Shown here: positions 18,868 to 28,000 of the stretch, one piece after another
How the letters are laid out: the number at the start of each line of letters is the position of its first letter
How positions within the stretch are numbered: the stretch's first letter is position 1
NCBI RefSeq assembly: GCF_001580915.1
Contig: NZ_LHZQ01000220.1
Location: 61,383 to 125,382 of the forward strand
Source: Acetobacter tropicalis
GTDB lineage: Bacteria > Pseudomonadota > Alphaproteobacteria > Acetobacterales > Acetobacteraceae
Direction of reading: 5' to 3'
DNA: 64,000 bases
Program-made: the position numbers and the translations under genes
The notes under the pieces: model-generated
What the model saw: only the letters and a program-made list of their open reading frames with translations
Told to the model about the DNA's origin: nothing
Database searches by the model: none

Positions 18868-19398
18868 TTAGTGAGCAGGCGGGGATATCGTTTTTTTGGA
18901 TTGAACGGTGCTAACCGACCCATCCGGGTGGATAAGTGTTACCGTTCCATCTCCGTTCGGAATTTCAATGGTCGAAGCCGTTCCGCGCTGCACGCCATAT
19001 TTATCGGCGGCATCAGGTTCAGCATCAGGCAGTTTACCATGCGGCTCTTTAACCGGGGAACTTCCCTCGGGCACGCTGACACTCATTTCGCCGCCGTCCT
19101 GCAACTCCGGCCCGCTCTCGCCCATGCCACCACCAAGCACTGTGCCTATGCGGTCTTTTTCAACATCTTCAAGCGTGGGCAACGGAGCAGGAGGGCCCGG
19201 CCAGATATCACCACCCTGCGGCAAAATCGGGGTTTCAGCGGTGGAGTACCCATGTACCCGCCGCATGTTCAGATCTTCTCCCGCCGGAGAATTGGGGTTC
19301 TCTCCCGGCAGAGTCGCAGTATCGGAAATATATTTCCCAAACCCGGAACATCCGCTCAAAACCAGACAGGCTCCCAGTAGAGCAGCTTTCCGCATCAT
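18868..19398 (-). CDS. Predicted lipoprotein, function unknown
   Basis: A 176-residue protein with a lipoprotein signal: MMRKAALLGACLVLSGCSGF, where LSGC is the lipobox. The mature part is rich in P, G, D and E and looks disordered, with a short repeat-like end (IPNGDGTVTLIHPDGSVSTV). Glycine follows serine at +2/+3 (CSG), which fits outer-membrane sorting by the usual rule. It lies between pgsA and moaD on the same strand. No function can be read from the sequence. Confidence 0.75.
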   Translation of the reverse strand: MMRKAALLGACLVLSGCSGFGKYISDTATLPGENPNSPAGEDLNMRRVHGYSTAETPILPQGGDIWPGPPAPLPTLEDVEKDRIGTVLGGGMGESGPELQDGGEMSVSVPEGSSPVKEPHGKLPDAEPDAADKYGVQRGTASTIEIPNGDGTVTLIHPDGSVSTVQSKKTISPPAH

Positions 19399-19575
19399 CT
19401 GACTCCGCTAACCATGACGTTGCACAGGCAAATCAGCGATGCCCGCTGTAGCGGCACTGTGCCAGAGAAAGGTAAATAACGGTTTGCGGAGGGGATACAA
19501 GCCAATGCCTTCATTTTGAGACAATTATGCAACAGGCCACCCTTGGTTGAACCAGGTATCACCCACAGTCACCCG

Positions 19576-20145
19576 TTACAGGTCCACATGCCGCAAACCT
19601 GTGGTGAGATAATCCCAGCCGGTGATCAGGGTCAGGGCTGCGGCAATCCAGAGCAGAACGGAGCCAATCAGCGCCACGTGCAGCCATGGCATACCAAGCA
19701 GCATACCCGTGCCATCCCCGGCCAGCAAAAAGCCGATGGCGGTCATCTGAAATCCGGTTTTCCATTTTGCCAGCCGCGTTACCGGCAGGCTGGCACGCCG
19801 CTCCGCCAGATACTCCCGCATGCCGGAGACCAGAATTTCCCGGCACAGAATCACAATGGCAGGCCAGAGGCTAAGGTAGGGAAGCCGGGCAAAGCCTGCC
19901 AGAACCATCAGGCAGGCCCCTACAAGAAGCTTATCGGCAATGGAATCAAACATTCTGCCGAAGTCTGAAAGCTGGTGCCGTGAACGCGCCAGCTTGCCGT
20001 CAAAATAATCCGTAATGCCTGCCAGAATAAACAGTACGCAGGCCGCAGCATCAGTCTGCGGCGTTCCCCATGCGGCAAAAACCACCACTATGGGAATCGC
20101 CACAATGCGCGATATCGTCAGAACATTCGGCAAATCTGTCAACAT
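19576..20145 (-). CDS. pgsA: CDP-diacylglycerol-glycerol-3-phosphate phosphatidyltransferase PgsA
   Basis: PgsA makes phosphatidylglycerol phosphate in the inner membrane. The 189 residues start MLTDLPNVLTISRIVAIP and carry the CDP-alcohol phosphotransferase signature D-x3-D-G-x2-A-R-x8-G-x3-D-x3-D within DYFDGKLARSRH and FGRMFDSIADK. Four or more membrane segments follow. It lies 98 bases downstream of uvrC; the uvrC-pgsA pairing is common in proteobacteria. Confidence 0.93.
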   Translation of the reverse strand: MLTDLPNVLTISRIVAIPIVVVFAAWGTPQTDAAACVLFILAGITDYFDGKLARSRHQLSDFGRMFDSIADKLLVGACLMVLAGFARLPYLSLWPAIVILCREILVSGMREYLAERRASLPVTRLAKWKTGFQMTAIGFLLAGDGTGMLLGMPWLHVALIGSVLLWIAAALTLITGWDYLTTGLRHVDL

Positions 20146-20243
20146 TGGCGGGAGACTAGCCTATTTCCCGCCCGGCTGAAATGGTTTCTGGCACCGCGTT
20201 CATGCCACTCACCCAGAAACGTAGCGCAGCCCTGCCCTTCACC

Positions 20244-22163
20244 TCAGTTTGGCGTCCAGTCCGGATGAAAATGCCCATACACGGCCCGCGCTGTTTCCCG
20301 ATTGATACCGGGAGCCGATTCGAGTTCAGATAGCCCTGCCTGCTTTACGCCCCGGGCCGAACCAAAAACATTCAGCAGCATGCGTTTCCGCGCTGGCCCC
20401 ACCCCCGGAATATCATCCAGCTCGGATGTCACCAGCGTTTTGGAACGTCCCGCCCTATGGGTTGTAATGGCAAAGCGATGCGCTTCATCGCGTAGCCTTT
20501 GCAGATAGTACAGAACCGGGTCTCGCGGATCGAGCTGAAACGGCTCGGCATCGCCAGTATGAAACCACTCGCGCCCGGCATCCCGGTCCGGCCCCTTGGC
20601 AATGCCCACCAGCTTCACCCCTGTCACGCCCAAATCATCCAGCACGGCTCTTACGGCAGAATACTGCCCGGCTCCGCCGTCAATCAGCAGCACGTCAGGC
20701 CAGTTGGATAGATCGCCCTCAGCGGCTTCCTTCAATGCACGGCCAAAGCGACGCTCCAGCACCTCACGCATCATCGCAAAGTCATCCCCCGGCGTTACCG
20801 GGCCTTTGATCAGGAATTTGCGATAGGCCCTGCGATCAAACCCTTCCGGGCCGCCCACAATCATGACCCCGTAAGCATGAGACCCCATGATGTGGCTGTT
20901 GTCGTACACCTCAATCCGCTGGGGCGGCGCATCCAGCCCGAAGACCGTCGCAACACCCTCCAGCAGTTTGGCCTGCCCTGCGGTTTCGGCCAGCTTGCGG
21001 TGCAAGGCATCCCGTGCGTTCGCCACAGCATGATCCAGCACCTGCTTTTTCTCGCCGCGCTGGGGAGAGAGGATTTCCACCTTCCGCCCCCGCTTGAGGG
21101 AGAGCGCCTCACTCAGCAGGAGTTCTTCCGGCAAGGGATGATTAACCAGCACCTGCGCCGGGCATGGCTTGTCATCATAAAACTGCGCAATAAAGGCAGA
21201 GAGCACATCTCCCGGCTCCTCATCCTTGGTGTGAGCCGGAAAGAACGAACGGTTTCCGTTGTTTCTGCCGCCCCGGATGAAGAACACCTGAATACAGGCC
21301 TGCCCCGCTTCCTGCCAGATGCCAAACACATCCGCATCATGCAGGGACGCCGGGTTAATCACGCTCGATTCCTGCATCTGCGCCAACGCCCGAATACGAT
21401 CCCGCAGCATGGCAGCCCGTTCAAAGTCCAGCGCTTCCGCAGCCTTGTGCATCTCGTTGCTCATCTCTTCCCGCAAGGCCATATCCTTGCCGGAGAGAAA
21501 CTCCCGCGCCTGTTCCACCAACCTGGCGTAGGAGGGCTGGTCAATACGATCCACACAAGGGCCGGAACAGCGTTTGATTTGATACAGCAGGCAGGGTCGC
21601 GTCCGGCTGTTGAACACCGCATCCGTGCAAGAGCGCAGCAGAAACACGCGCTGCAACAGGTTGAGCGTCTGGTTCACAGCCCAAGCCGAGGCAAATGGGC
21701 CCCACAGGCTCGCCCCCTTCACGGGCTTCCCCCGGTGCTTGGCCACCTGCGGAAAAGGATGGCCGTCTGTCAACATCAGCCACGGATAGCTTTTGTCATC
21801 CCGCAGCAGAATATTGAAGCGGGGCTTCATGCGCTTGATGTAGTTGGCCTCAAGCAGCAGGGCCTCGGCCTCGGTATGGGTGGTGACAATCTCCATGGAG
21901 GCTGTCTCGGACACCATACGCCGCAGCCGTTCAGGCAGACGCGCCACCTGAGTGTAAGACGTTACACGCTTTTTCAGCGCCAGCGCCTTACCCACGTAAA
22001 GCACATCCCCTTTCTCGCCCAGCATGCGATACACGCCCGGCGAAAGCGGCATGGTCTTCAGGGCGTTCCGGATCACCTCCACACCTTTGGGTCTGGCAGC
22101 CGACACCTCCACAGCCGCAGGCACGCCTACGGGCACATCATTTGAAGAAATGTCAGTTGTCAT
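20244..22163 (-). CDS. uvrC: UvrABC system protein C
   Basis: UvrC makes both incisions in nucleotide excision repair. The 639 residues carry a GIY-YIG domain ([20 protein letters not shown]), the UVR domain that binds UvrB ([20 protein letters not shown]), an RNase H-like endonuclease half ([19 protein letters not shown] and LLIDGGAGQ with catalytic aspartates) and a C-terminal helix-hairpin-helix ([14 protein letters not shown]). The ATG at 22163 has GGAAGAG six bases upstream; a GTG eleven codons earlier has none. Confidence 0.95.
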   Translation of the reverse strand: MTTDISSNDVPVGVPAAVEVSAARPKGVEVIRNALKTMPLSPGVYRMLGEKGDVLYVGKALALKKRVTSYTQVARLPERLRRMVSETASMEIVTTHTEAEALLLEANYIKRMKPRFNILLRDDKSYPWLMLTDGHPFPQVAKHRGKPVKGASLWGPFASAWAVNQTLNLLQRVFLLRSCTDAVFNSRTRPCLLYQIKRCSGPCVDRIDQPSYARLVEQAREFLSGKDMALREEMSNEMHKAAEALDFERAAMLRDRIRALAQMQESSVINPASLHDADVFGIWQEAGQACIQVFFIRGGRNNGNRSFFPAHTKDEEPGDVLSAFIAQFYDDKPCPAQVLVNHPLPEELLLSEALSLKRGRKVEILSPQRGEKKQVLDHAVANARDALHRKLAETAGQAKLLEGVATVFGLDAPPQRIEVYDNSHIMGSHAYGVMIVGGPEGFDRRAYRKFLIKGPVTPGDDFAMMREVLERRFGRALKEAAEGDLSNWPDVLLIDGGAGQYSAVRAVLDDLGVTGVKLVGIAKGPDRDAGREWFHTGDAEPFQLDPRDPVLYYLQRLRDEAHRFAITTHRAGRSKTLVTSELDDIPGVGPARKRMLLNVFGSARGVKQAGLSELESAPGINRETARAVYGHFHPDWTPN

Positions 22164-22202
22164 CAGGCGCTCTTCCGAGAAATCAATTTCATCCACCGTT
22201 TC

Positions 22203-22211
22203 TGTGGATAA
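22203..22211 (+). promoter_or_regulatory. Single consensus DnaA-box-like site
   Basis: TGTGGATAA is the reverse complement of the consensus DnaA box TTATCCACA. It is isolated, 40 bases upstream of uvrC. One box alone is expected by chance now and then and is not an origin. Confidence 0.3.
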
Positions 22212-22298
22212 GTTTGTGGAGTACCGGGCTCATCGCCCCTGAAACCCGCAGATTTCCAGCCCCCTCAACGCTTTGCATATTTTTTAGACACACAACCC

Positions 22299-22322
22299 AA
22301 ACCCTTGATTTACAAAGGGTTT
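22299..22322. repeat. Inverted repeat between uvrC and dipeptidase
   Basis: AAACCCTT and AAGGGTTT face each other around eight bases (GATTTACA). There is no T-tract on either side. It lies about 136 bases upstream of the uvrC ATG and downstream of the dipeptidase gene, so it may be an operator or weak terminator. Unknown. Confidence 0.4.
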
Positions 22323-22431
22323 ATAAAAGGACATTTGAGGAGGAAACGTGCGTTTCAGAGATTTTGTTGAAAATAAAGGAAGTCAAGGGAGGAAGTGGAC
22401 AAATTGTGCAGAAATCTGTCCACCGTGCTTT

Positions 22432-23514
22432 TTACGCAGTGATCGCGCTTTGTTCCGCAACCTCTTCCGCCTTCTTCAGCAGCCGCATGAAGTTTCCACC
22501 CCAAAAAGCCGCGATCTCGCTGCGGTCATAGCCGCGACGCAGCAATTCTTCTGTCACGTTCACGCCCTGCGTGGCGTTTTGCCAGCCTTCAATTGCGCCA
22601 CCACCGTCAAAATCGGAGGATATCCCCACATATTCCGGCCCAATGCGCTTCACCACATAGTCAATATGGTCCACAAAATCCGCAACATTGGCGGTACGCA
22701 GGCCATCCCCTTCCCGTGGCTTCAGGAACGCAGGCATAGCCGTGATCTGAATCACACCGCCGCTTTCCTTCAACGCATCAAGCTGCTCATCATCCAGATT
22801 GCGCGGATGATCACACAGCGTGCGTACGCATGAATGGCTGGCCACCACCGGCACCGCAGACACCTGCACCGCCTGCAACATGGTGGATTTGGCAGAATGT
22901 GACACATCCACCAGCATACCCAGCCGGTTCATGTGGGCGATGGCGTCCCGCCCTACAGCAGAGAGGCCACCGTGCCGCTCCAGCTTGTCGCCCAGACTGG
23001 GGCGATGCACGGCAGCATCGGCCAGCGCATTATGCCCATTATGCGTAAGCGTAACGTAACGTGCGCCCTTCGCGCGGAACTGTGCCAGTAGCGCGGGATC
23101 GTCTCCCATCGCGTAGCCGTTTTCCACGGCAGGCACCACCGCCAGCGCGCCCGCTGCCTGCGCCGCAAGCATGTCCGCCACAGTCGCGCAGACACGCGCT
23201 GTCACACCATTCTGCGTGCCCTGCATACGGTTGATGGCATCCAGCATGGCCAGGCATTGCGCCTGAGCCTCGGCGTGACCTTTTTCCGTCACCGGCCCCT
23301 GCCCGATATAGGCCACAAAACACCCGGCAGACATGCCGCCCTGCTGCATTTTTGGAAGATCAACCCTGCGGGTTTCCGTGTCCACAAAGGCATCACCCTG
23401 ATCCGGCCACGGAATATCAATGTGGCTGTCCAGCGTGAAAAGCGCGTTATGAAGCGCACGCGCAGCAGAAGAAGCGGAAGGTTGGCTCACCGGAGCCGAA
23501 GAAGGAAGCGTCAT
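22432..23514 (-). CDS. Membrane dipeptidase (renal dipeptidase, M19 family)
   Basis: A zinc dipeptidase of about 360 residues. The metal-binding DSHIDIP near the N-terminus, VPAVENGYAMGDD with the bridging glutamate, LTHNGHN, LVDVSHSAKSTM and PVVASHSCVR with metal histidines, and ISSDFDGGG near the C-terminus are all M19 signatures. The ATG at 23514 has no clear Shine-Dalgarno; a TTG at 23577 is the alternative. No signal peptide is obvious, so it may act in the cytoplasm. Substrate not predictable. Confidence 0.9.
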   Translation of the reverse strand: MTLPSSAPVSQPSASSAARALHNALFTLDSHIDIPWPDQGDAFVDTETRRVDLPKMQQGGMSAGCFVAYIGQGPVTEKGHAEAQAQCLAMLDAINRMQGTQNGVTARVCATVADMLAAQAAGALAVVPAVENGYAMGDDPALLAQFRAKGARYVTLTHNGHNALADAAVHRPSLGDKLERHGGLSAVGRDAIAHMNRLGMLVDVSHSAKSTMLQAVQVSAVPVVASHSCVRTLCDHPRNLDDEQLDALKESGGVIQITAMPAFLKPREGDGLRTANVADFVDHIDYVVKRIGPEYVGISSDFDGGGAIEGWQNATQGVNVTEELLRRGYDRSEIAAFWGGNFMRLLKKAEEVAEQSAITA

Positions 23515-23783
23515 GCTGCAGAAATGGTCCCATATGCGATAAATGCAAGGCGCACGCCCTGCCGGTTTTGTTTCCAAAGGCTGTTTGAAAGTTCAGCAGC
23601 ACAACGGCTGGCGCGGAACGATACAACCCAGAGCCCGGTGGTTTTGAAGGCCCGATACGGCGGCATCGGGGGCATCATCACCCTGTTCTGGCGCAAACCT
23701 CCGCCAGAGAGACCTGACAGACTTTTCAAACACCTTCCCTACTATGTGCCGAATTTCACTTGCCCCGCAAACCGGGATGCGCA

Positions 23784-24590
23784 ATGCCGTTGGGCATGCG
23801 ACTTGTAACCTGGAACATCAACTCCCTCCGCCTCCGCCTGCCAGTGCTGGAAAAGCTGGGCGCCACCCTCGCGCCAGACATCATCTGCCTGCAGGAAACC
23901 AAGGTGCCAGACCCTCTTTTTCCGGCAGATGCGTTGCGGAACATGGGGTTTGAGCACCTCCACTACAAAGGGATGAAAAGCTACAATGGCGTGGCCATCC
24001 TCTCGCGCCATCCCATTACGCCGCTTGAAAAACTGCCGGACTGGCATGGCAAGGAAGACTGCCGCCACATAGGCGCGCAGGTGCACCTGCCAAGCGGCCC
24101 TGTCGAACTGCACGATTTTTACGTGCCGGCAGGCGGCGATATTCCTGATCCCGAAACCAATCCGAAATTTGCCCACAAGCTCGCCTTTGTGGAGGAAGTA
24201 ACCGAGTGGTTCACCACCCGCAAACGGGACCGGACTGTGCTGGTTGGGGATTTCAATATTGCCCCACTGGAGCATGACGTCTGGAGTCACAAGCAGCTTC
24301 TGAATGTGGTCAGTCACACACCCCCAGAAACGGAACGCCTGAATGCGTGGCTGAATGTGGGCTTTGTTGACGCCATGCGCCACTTTGTCCCTGCCAGCGA
24401 GAAGCTGTACACATGGTGGTCCTACCGTAACCGGGACTGGAAGAAATCCAACCGTGGCCGCAGGCTGGACCATGTCTGGATTACGCCTGACCTTGTGCCA
24501 GACCTCACCGGCATGACCGTCGTGCGTGAAGCCCGAGACTGGGATACCCCGTCTGACCATGTGCCTGTGGTTGTCGATTTCAGTCTGTAG
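23784..24590 (+). CDS. xthA: Exodeoxyribonuclease III
   Basis: An AP endonuclease and 3'-5' exonuclease of base excision repair. About 268 residues begin MRLVTWNINSLRLRL after a short lead. IICLQETKVPD carries the metal glutamate, YNGVAILS, VGDFNIAPLEHDVW has the Asp-Asn pair, and LDHVWITPDL with SDHVPVVVDF holds the catalytic Asp-His. Start is either 23784 or 23796. It runs opposite to the dipeptidase gene upstream. Confidence 0.94.
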   Translation: MPLGMRLVTWNINSLRLRLPVLEKLGATLAPDIICLQETKVPDPLFPADALRNMGFEHLHYKGMKSYNGVAILSRHPITPLEKLPDWHGKEDCRHIGAQVHLPSGPVELHDFYVPAGGDIPDPETNPKFAHKLAFVEEVTEWFTTRKRDRTVLVGDFNIAPLEHDVWSHKQLLNVVSHTPPETERLNAWLNVGFVDAMRHFVPASEKLYTWWSYRNRDWKKSNRGRRLDHVWITPDLVPDLTGMTVVREARDWDTPSDHVPVVVDFSL

Positions 24591-24726
24591 CCATTGCTTG
24601 AACGCCTGCTGATGGGGATTGGTGCAGGATTTCGAGGGTGACAAAGCGGACATAAAGGACACGGGCCAAATCTGCCGGGAGGGAAACCTCGCGCAATTTT
24701 AACGGCCAAACGCATTCAGCAGTCCA

Positions 24727-24757
24727 AAAGACCCACCACGCCGCCTGATGGGTCTTT
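24727..24757. terminator. Hairpin between xthA and tamB, probable bidirectional terminator
   Basis: AAAGACCCA and TGGGTCTTT form a perfect nine-base-pair stem around a 13-base GC-rich loop. The stem ends in T on either strand. It lies between the convergent xthA and tamB genes, 136 bases after the xthA stop. Confidence 0.6.
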
Positions 24758-24787
24758 CAAGCAGTCATTTACGAGACACGTTAAAAA

Positions 24788-24826
24788 GTCAGACGTTGAA
24801 AGAGCGTGTTCCTGTGCACGTCTGAC
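24788..24826. repeat. Second inverted repeat between xthA and tamB
   Basis: GTCAGACGT and ACGTCTGAC are exact reverse complements separated by 21 bases. No T-tract follows. Together with the hairpin 40 bases earlier it makes a structured 100-base block in a 435-base gene-free gap (24591-25025). It could be part of an untranslated RNA, but I recognise no family. Confidence 0.45.
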
Positions 24827-25025
24827 TATGTTGTCTTTAGCCATCCCCGTCACACGCTACCTCGCGGCGAAAAGCCCGCTCTTGTTTTATCCTAAAGTGC
24901 CGTGGCAGCCTTTATCTGCATACTTTTGAAACAGGCTCCAAAAAGAAAACAGGGCTGCTGGCAATTAAGCCACGAGATAAAACTTCCATGCCAGTTTCGC
25001 TCTGCTTTCCGAGCAACTGCCGCGG

Positions 25026-28000
25026 TTAATAACGATACTGCCAGAGCAGACCCACGCTGCTGCCCGGATCATTTTCCGGCGTGGTAAAGCCCGTTACGTT
25101 TCCGCCCGTGCCGACGGTGGTGTTTAGCTTGAGATGTTTTGTCAGATCCACCTGCACCTGCGCCTGCGTGCCTGAGCCAGAGGTTGCCTGCTTGGCCCCC
25201 ACATAAACACCCTTCATGACGTATTTCCCGGCTTCCACCGTTGTTCCGCCGTTGCCCACACCAGACCCGCCGCCAATAGCCAGACGGTCCAGATGCAGGG
25301 TTTTCCGTAATGTGCCCATCGGATCAAATGAGGTCATGCCGGTCAGCGTCGCCAGCGCCGTTCCCAGTTCCACCATCTGCGTGGAAGAAAGGGAGTGGGC
25401 ATCCGTGCCAAACAGCAGCATGGCCAGTACCTGATCCTGAGGCAGCGGCGGGTTGGAGACAAAGCTGATCTTGGGGGCGCTGGCATATCCCCCCACCTTG
25501 AGCATGGCGGTCTCGCCATTCACCACACGGTCGGCTTCAAAATCCAGAGTGGGGTCAAGCTTGTGGCTCACGCCACTCCCGTTGAAAGCCACGCGCCCTT
25601 TGGTGAAGTTAAGAGAGATCCCGGCAAGGTCAAAGTTACCGCGCTTCAGGTCAAACCCGCCGGTAACCTGCGGTGCCTGCGCTGTGCCATTGACTTTGAG
25701 CTTACCTGCCATTTCGGCATCAAGCCCATGCCCGCGAACGAAGAATTTACCCGGCGATGTGACTGTCAGGTCCAGCCCGATGACGGCTGCCTTGGTGTTG
25801 GCTGTAGCCTCCTTGGGTTCCGGCGGTTTGTCACCCGGGCGAACCACATCAAGACGCGCCACGGAAGACGGCAGGGAGTTGGGGATGTTAATTTCCACCC
25901 GTGGCAGCGATATACCTCCCACAACATCCATACGGGTACTTACCTGCCCGCGTATGGCGATATCCGCGTTCATGACGGCTGTCAGCAGATCGCTGGAAAT
26001 GGGCCGTGCGTTCTTGGCCGTAATATGCATGTCAATCGGCATGCCCGGCGCCATGACACCCACAGACCCTGTAACGCCAAGCGTGCCTTCACCCGCCTTG
26101 GCTGTCAGGTTCTGGATGACGACGTTCTCGTGCGAGCCGACAACCCGGCCATTGATCTCCGCCAAATGAACGCCCTGAGCAAAATCCTGAAAATCCGCAT
26201 TATGCAGATCAACTGTGCCCGTCACGTTGGGGGACGCCATGGTGCCAGCCACCTGCATGGCAAGCTGCACATCGCCTTTGGCCTGCCGTGCCTGCGCACC
26301 CAGCACACCGTTGGCAATGGCCAGATCAAGATGCCCGTCAGACCGCAGATTGATCGGCCCTGTTTTGGAAAGCGGAGCCGTGCCAGCCACAGTCAGCGCC
26401 AGCTTCGGCCCCGCCGCTGCCTTTACGTTCACCTTCGCTGCTGTCCCGGCCAGATCAGCCTGCGCATCCACACTTAACGCCGGAATGGAAGCTGCTGCAC
26501 TGCTGCCGTCCATTCTCAACCCGCGCCCGGTCAGATGCACCTGTCCTGTCGGCCGATCCATGCTGCCCGCAACCTTGGCCTGAAGGGAAAGATCACCCTG
26601 CGCATGCACATCTGGCGCAAATGGACGCGCCAAAGCAGGCGTCACGTGCTGGATATCTGCCGTAACGGACAGTGTGGGCTTAATGCGCCCTGCCACATCC
26701 AAGGTGGCTGGTTCGGCCCCACGCGTGCTGAGAGTAGCACGCAGACGGTCCACCCCCATTGTGTCGCCAAAGGAAACCAGCGCGGGCGCCAGCAGCTTGA
26801 GGGATTCTTCCTTGGCGGTTGCCGCCAGTTTCTGCACCTTCACCTGCTTTGCAGGCAGATTAAGCAGTGCCGCCGTATCCAGAGACAACGGACTCCCTGA
26901 CCAGCTTGCCGGACCAATCTGCGCTGTCAGCGCCATGGCGTTGTCTGGCCCTTTGGCCGTTACCCGCGCCTGCCCTGTAACACCCGCAGCAGAAAGACCG
27001 CCCAGCTTCAACGTCAGATCCGCATCCGGATGCGCGGCAGGGTCACGCACCGTGCCCGCCAGCGCCAGAGACCCGATTTTAGCCTGAGCGGTTGAGACAT
27101 TGCCGTCCAGCTTCAGCGCTACCTGAGGTTTCTCGCCCACCTGCGTAGTCTGAACAGACGCCGCCAGTGCCCCGGCAATCTGCTGACCAATCAGGTTTCT
27201 GAAATCTGCCAACCGCCCGATTTTGAGGGTTAAATTCCCTAACGGCACAACCTCGCCCTGTGGCAGCGAGAGGTCACCCGCCCCTTGCAGGCTGTTCCAG
27301 GAGAGTTTTTTCAGATCAAGCTGGCGCGCGCCTTTTTCATCCTGCGCAAAGGCCGCATCCAACAGCAGAGGCGCTTTATCAACTGAGCCATTTGCCGTCA
27401 GCGTGCCTGTGGGCGCGGAGGGAAGATGCGTCAATGCCGCATCCAGCACGACGGGGCCACGCGGCATGGTGGCAGTGCCGGGATCACCTTCCATATGGAG
27501 GGTGGCGGCAAAATCCTGCATCAGCCCCTTGGCGTTCAATGCAAGGGTCAGTCCGCCACGCAGTGAGGGCAGCGCCTTGCTCAGGTCCGGCAACGCCAAC
27601 GTGGAGGCAACATCCATGTCATGGCCAGTATTCACCCGCCCATGCGCTGCCAGATGCAACGCCTGCCCGTCCACAGCCAGCTTGGTAATATCGACCTGTT
27701 GCCCGCCAGAACTTTCTGCCTTTTCTGCCTTCGCTGTGGCTTTGTCTGTTTCAGGCTTATGAGGCGTCTCGACAGCACCCTTGCCAGCCCCATGATCCGT
27801 TGCCGCTGGCTTCACACCGTTCTGCGGCACAGCCAGTTCCGGGCCATTATCCTTCTTGGGAGCAGCCGTTTTTTCTGAGCTCCCTTCCGGCTGTACCATT
27901 CCGGGTTCCAACGGGCGAAGCGTTGTGACAAGCGAGAACGTCCCCTTCGGGCCGATCAGCCCGACTGCCTGTGGCTGGCCACCCGTAATGGCCAAGGTGC

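Noticed and set aside
20877..22145. Long plus-strand open frame (422 codons) antisense to uvrC
   Set aside because: It mirrors uvrC codons in a GC-rich gene and has no family motif; uvrC is certain on the other strand.
22396..22428. GTGGACA/TGTCCAC inverted repeat after the dipeptidase gene as a terminator
   Set aside because: The arms are seven bases with a long loop and no T-tract on the minus strand, so termination is not supported.
25395..26477. Plus-strand open frame antisense to tamB
   Set aside because: A reading-frame shadow of the long GC-rich tamB with no recognisable domain.
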